Of a DNA stretch of 25,945 nt, positions 22,523 through 25,945 are shown one piece after another; within the stretch, counting starts at the first letter, position 1, and each line of letters starts with the position of its first letter. Source of the stretch: DATGEP01 sp035310125 (GTDB lineage: Bacteria; Chloroflexota; Ktedonobacteria; Ktedonobacterales; JADMIN01); the NCBI GenBank assembly GCA_035310125.1, contig DATGEP010000387.1:1-25945 (forward strand), given 5' to 3'. The translations under genes and the position numbers were made by a program. The notes under the pieces are model-generated. The model was not told where the DNA came from and ran no database searches. It was given only the letters and a program-made list of their open reading frames with translations.

Positions 22523-25507
22523 ATGGCCGAACTCGTGCTGTCGCTGCTCGGCGCGCCTCGTATTGAGCGAGACAGCTCGCCGCTTACTGTGGACACCCGG
22601 AAAGCGGTTGCACTCCTGGCGTATGGCGTTATCACGCGCCGACCTAGCAGCCGGGACGCGCTGGCTACTCTGCTGTGGCCGGAGTACGATCAGATACACG
22701 CGCGCGCGACCTTGCGTCGCACCCTCTCAGCGCTGGGGAAAGCGCTCGGCAGTGGTTATCTTGACATAGGACGCGACACGATTGGCATACAGTCCAGCGC
22801 CGACATTCGCCTGGATGTGGAGGATTTCCAGCGCCAACTTGCCGAGTGCCAAACCCACGGCCACCCCGCAACCGATGTTTGTGCCGCATGTCTCGAACCG
22901 CTGGAAACCGCGGCAAGGTTGTATCGCGACGACTTTATGGCTGGCTTCGCATTGCGCGACAGCCCAGCATTCGACGATTGGCAGTTCTTCCAACGAGAGA
23001 CGCTCCGGCGCCAGCTCGGAAGTGCGCTCGAGCGCCTCACCCGTGGCTACATCGCGACCGGTCAGTATGACGCAGCGATTGACTGTGCGCGGCGCTGGCT
23101 GGCTCTGGATCGTCTGCATGAGCCAGCGCACCGTTATCTGATGCGCCTGTACGCATGGTCGGGCCAACGCACTGCCGCTCTGCGACAGTACCACGAATGT
23201 GTCCACGCATTGGAGCAAGAGCTGGGGGTAAGCCCGCTCGAAGCAACGACCAGGCTGTACGAAGCTATCAAAGACAAGCGCCCGCCCGCGCCACCCGCGC
23301 GTACGACTTCGGCGGCCAGTCACGCGCCGACGCCATCAACCGCCCCAGAGGGAGCGATACATACCAGTCCAACGCGCTCCACGGATACCTTGGTATCCAT
23401 GGCAGCCAGCGAATCGTATCCACTCGCCGGCCGAGCCGATGAATGGGCTGAGCTTGAACGAACGTATGCGAGTATTCGCGAGAGTGGACGGGTAATCGTG
23501 CTCGAAGGTGAGGCTGGTATCGGCAAGACCCGGCTCGCCGAGGATTTTGCGTTGCGCGCGCGTCAGGACGGTGCCACTGTCGTCGCGGCGCGCTGCTACG
23601 ATGGGGAGGCGAGCCTGGCCTATGCTCCTGTGGCTGCCGCACTTCGCACGGCGCTCGCAGACCAGAGTGCCGCCCGCCAGCTCAGTAAGCTGCCGGAGCG
23701 CTGGCTCGTAGAAGCGTCACGCCTTGTGCCAGAGGTTGGTGGCCTGCATCCCGGTTTGCCACCTGCGCCACCGCTCGATAGCCCTGGAGCGCAGAGTCAA
23801 TTCTTCGAGGGTCTCAGGCAGGTGCTGGTGACAGCTTGCCAGGGAAGTAAACCGGGCATCCTCTTTTTCGATGACGTGCAGTGGGCAGACAGCGCTTCAC
23901 TCGATGTGCTGACCTATGTCGTGCGACGGCTACGTGATGTACCCACATGCGTGTTACTGACATGGCGCGATTCTGAAGCGTCAATTACCCCGCAGCTACG
24001 GTTCCTGCTTGCGGGGGCGGAACGAGCCGGTGTCGCAACGCTCATTCATCTGTCGCGGCTAAGCGAAGATGCGGTGGTTGACTTGCTGCGAACGGCCGCG
24101 GGTGTGCCTGCGTTGCCTGAAACGGCCAAGCGTCTCCATGAGGAAACCGAAGGCGTGCCGTTCTTCCTTGTGGAGTATTTGCGGGTGCTGGCAAAAGACG
24201 TCGTGACCCCCGAACAGCAGAACTGGGCGGTGACCGGTGGAATCCAGCAACTACTTCGCTCGCGCCTTGGTGCGGTAGATGGTACCAGCGCCCAGGTACT
24301 CACGGCAGCCGCAGTGATTGGCAGATGGTTCGACTTCGAAACAGTGCGTGAGGTCAGTGGTCGAAGTGAGGAGGAGACCGTTGGTGCGCTAGAGGAGCTG
24401 CTCGGGCGCGGACTGATTCGTGAGCTTCGTGGGATGTCTGGCCCCGTTCCGACCTATGATTTTAGCCACGAGAAGCTGCGTTCACTTTACTATGATGAGG
24501 TGAGTTTGGCTCGCCGCCGTCTTCTTCACCGCCGCGTTGCCGAGGCGCTGGTCTCGGCGCGTCGTCGAGACCATGAGGGCACCGGATCGTTAGGTCAGAT
24601 TGCGCATCATTACTTGATGGGAGGCGATCGAGCCACAGCAGCAAACTATTATAGACAGGCCGGGGAACGAGCGAGAAGCCTGTACGCGAACGCCGAGGCG
24701 CTTGCTCACCTGCGTACGGCGCTGGCGCTCGGCTCTCCGCACGTGGCGGAGCTGCACGAGGTTATTGGTGATCTGCACACGTTCCTTGGAGAATACGCCC
24801 TGGCGCTTGCGAGCTACGCGGAAGCCGCTGCGACGACCGAGTCAGAGGCCGGCGCGCGCCTGGAGCATAAGATTGGTAATGTGTATGCGCGCCGTGGGGA
24901 ATGGGAGCAGGCGCAGACGCACTTTGATAGCGCCGTGGCCGCGCTTGGCCGGTCCGACGGACCGGCAACTACGGGCGCGCTCGCCCGCATTTATGCGGAC
25001 TGGAGCCTTGTCGCTCATCGCCGAGGTCTGCTCGACCAGGCCTGGCAGTTGGCACATCACGCACGGGAGCTGGTAGCGGACGCGACAGATACAGAAGGCC
25101 TGCGGGCGCTGGCTCAGGCGCATAACATTTTGGGTGTGCTGGCGAGCAGCCGTGGTGACGTGGATGATGCCATCAGCCATCTGGAGCGCAGTCTGGCGCT
25201 GGCAGAGACCGCAGACGACGCGAGCGCACGCGCCGCTGCCCTGAACAATCTGGCGCTAGCTCTCGCCTCGCGCGGCGATGTAGAGCGGGCGATCCCGCAC
25301 GCGGAGGCCGCGCTGGCGCTCAGTGTGGCGCAAGGTGATCGGCACCACGAGGCCGCGCTCCATAACAACATCGCCGATCTGCTACATGCCGTGGGACGAC
25401 CAACTGACGCGATGACACATCTGAAACAAGCAGTAAGCATTTACGCTGAGATCGGTGTGGAGGCGGGCGCGGTGCAGCCGGAGATCTGGAAGCTCACGGA
25501 ATGGTAG
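22523..25507 (+). CDS. BTAD/AAA/TPR transcriptional regulator (SARP/AfsR-like)
   Basis: A 994-residue STAND-type regulator. Residues about 1-95 are an OmpR-like winged-helix DNA-binding domain ('LLGAPRIERDSSPLTVDTRKAVALLAY'-type start); about 96-250 the bacterial transcriptional activation domain, ending 'YHECVHALEQELGVSPLEATTRLYEAI'. A Pro/Thr/Ser-rich linker follows (about 250-300). The AAA_16 ATPase domain has Walker A 'GEAGIGKTRL' (about 329-338) and Walker B 'ILFFDDVQWAD' (about 444-454). From about residue 690 tetratricopeptide-like repeats run to the end, such as 'ALNNLALALASRGDVERAIPH'. These proteins integrate an unknown signal through NTP and TPR sensing. The ribosome site is weak (GAGGG at 22506-22510, 12 nt away). 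It may regulate the divergent LonC-like gene; its targets are otherwise unknown. Confidence 0.9.
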   Translation: MAELVLSLLGAPRIERDSSPLTVDTRKAVALLAYGVITRRPSSRDALATLLWPEYDQIHARATLRRTLSALGKALGSGYLDIGRDTIGIQSSADIRLDVEDFQRQLAECQTHGHPATDVCAACLEPLETAARLYRDDFMAGFALRDSPAFDDWQFFQRETLRRQLGSALERLTRGYIATGQYDAAIDCARRWLALDRLHEPAHRYLMRLYAWSGQRTAALRQYHECVHALEQELGVSPLEATTRLYEAIKDKRPPAPPARTTSAASHAPTPSTAPEGAIHTSPTRSTDTLVSMAASESYPLAGRADEWAELERTYASIRESGRVIVLEGEAGIGKTRLAEDFALRARQDGATVVAARCYDGEASLAYAPVAAALRTALADQSAARQLSKLPERWLVEASRLVPEVGGLHPGLPPAPPLDSPGAQSQFFEGLRQVLVTACQGSKPGILFFDDVQWADSASLDVLTYVVRRLRDVPTCVLLTWRDSEASITPQLRFLLAGAERAGVATLIHLSRLSEDAVVDLLRTAAGVPALPETAKRLHEETEGVPFFLVEYLRVLAKDVVTPEQQNWAVTGGIQQLLRSRLGAVDGTSAQVLTAAAVIGRWFDFETVREVSGRSEEETVGALEELLGRGLIRELRGMSGPVPTYDFSHEKLRSLYYDEVSLARRRLLHRRVAEALVSARRRDHEGTGSLGQIAHHYLMGGDRATAANYYRQAGERARSLYANAEALAHLRTALALGSPHVAELHEVIGDLHTFLGEYALALASYAEAAATTESEAGARLEHKIGNVYARRGEWEQAQTHFDSAVAALGRSDGPATTGALARIYADWSLVAHRRGLLDQAWQLAHHARELVADATDTEGLRALAQAHNILGVLASSRGDVDDAISHLERSLALAETADDASARAAALNNLALALASRGDVERAIPHAEAALALSVAQGDRHHEAALHNNIADLLHAVGRPTDAMTHLKQAVSIYAEIGVEAGAVQPEIWKLTEW

Positions 25508-25521
25508 AGGCACGCTGGCCG

Positions 25522-25945
25522 CTACGCGCCCCGATCGCGCGGCGCTTCCTGCGAGCGGGAAGTGCTCAGCCAGAGCGACACCTGCGCGGGTTGCATCGTG
25601 TCTGTCACGACACTCACAAGGTGCTCCGTGAGGTGTGCCAGATCCGTCTCCGTGCGCAGCGTCGCACCGAAGCCCGCGAGGGTCTTGGCGGCATCATACT
25701 TGCGGCGATAGAAGCGCCGGTCAATTAGGCGCTGGATACGACGGCGCAATGGATTGAACAAGGCCGCAATGAGTAAGGTGGAGGCGACGATGACAAAGGC
25801 CGGTAGCGATGTTGCGCCGGTGAGCGCCTGTGCGAGCGCCTGGAAGCCAGCGACACAGGCGAAGTAGACCAGCGCCAAGACTGCCGTGAGCGAGCCATAG
25901 ACGAGCGTGCGGTTGATGAGACGGTCCATCTCCCACAATCCAGAG
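25522..25945 (-). CDS. C-terminal part of membrane sensor-like protein (truncated by window end)
   Basis: The frame is open to the right edge, so the N-terminus lies outside; about 140 residues are visible. They read 'LWEMDRLINRTLVYGSL', two hydrophobic helices, then 'NPLRRRIQRLIDRRFYRRKYD' and a GAF-like start ('TDLAHLTEHLVSVVTDTMQPAQVSLWL'), ending soon after. This layout is common in Chloroflexota multi-membrane-helix proteins related to sensor kinases, many of which end here without a kinase domain. An internal TTG near 25938 is not the true start. It converges with the regulator gene, with a 14-nt gap between their stops. Confidence 0.75.
   Translation of the reverse strand, partial: SGLWEMDRLINRTLVYGSLTAVLALVYFACVAGFQALAQALTGATSLPAFVIVASTLLIAALFNPLRRRIQRLIDRRFYRRKYDAAKTLAGFGATLRTETDLAHLTEHLVSVVTDTMQPAQVSLWLSTSRSQEAPRDRGA

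Overview
The window looks like chromosomal DNA (GC-rich, dense, mostly E. coli-like promoters and GGAGG-type ribosome sites) from a member of the Chloroflexota, possibly Ktedonobacteria-like. The placement rests on family recognition only: the truncated membrane protein at the right edge carries the 'LINRTLVYG' and 'RRRIQRLIDRRFYRRKYD' motifs common in that phylum, a BTAD/AAA/TPR regulator is present, and so is a degenerate LonC-like protease. No rRNA, tRNA, transposase or phage gene was seen.

Left part (1-9218). A RAD52-family strand-annealing protein (458-1264, +) has a good promoter and a leader with tiny ORFs. Just downstream is a short CRISPR-like array: three 26-28 bp repeats and two 33-nt spacers, with no cas genes in the window. 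A small cytosolic sulfite-oxidase-like molybdoenzyme (-) faces it across a 13-bp hairpin. Plus-strand genes follow: an SDR protein that has lost the YxxxK catalytic pair, a stand-alone CoxG-like SRPBCC protein with its own promoter and intrinsic terminator, and a CocE/NonD-type serine hydrolase followed after 14 nt by a GH38 alpha-mannosidase.

Middle (9245-11713, -). An XRE-type regulator precedes a membrane-anchored sulfite-oxidase-like protein. That protein fuses several N-terminal membrane segments to a molybdopterin domain with an internal twin-arginine motif.

Centre (11855-19766, -). A nearly complete 4-hydroxybenzoate/protocatechuate catabolic operon runs in the order: MetE-like methyltransferase, pobA, pcaC, pcaH, pcaG, two CoA-transferase subunits, pcaB, pcaD. 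Several junctions overlap by 4-14 nt, implying translational coupling. The encoded route is 4-hydroxybenzoate to protocatechuate (PobA), carboxymuconate (PcaHG), carboxymuconolactone (PcaB), enol-lactone (PcaC), 3-oxoadipate (PcaD) and 3-oxoadipyl-CoA (CoA-transferase). The final thiolase (PcaF), an uptake system and a recognisable pca regulator are not in the window. Upstream of the first gene lie a candidate promoter and a nested palindrome of about 71 bp.

Right part (20031-25945). A LonC-like protease with degraded ATP-binding motifs (-) is divergent from a 994-residue BTAD/AAA/TPR transcriptional regulator (+). The window ends in the C-terminal part of a membrane sensor-like protein (-). 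The most promising points for follow-up are the cas-less mini-array beside RAD52, the MetE-like gene and palindrome heading the aromatic operon, the fused membrane molybdoprotein, and the LonC-like/regulator pair.
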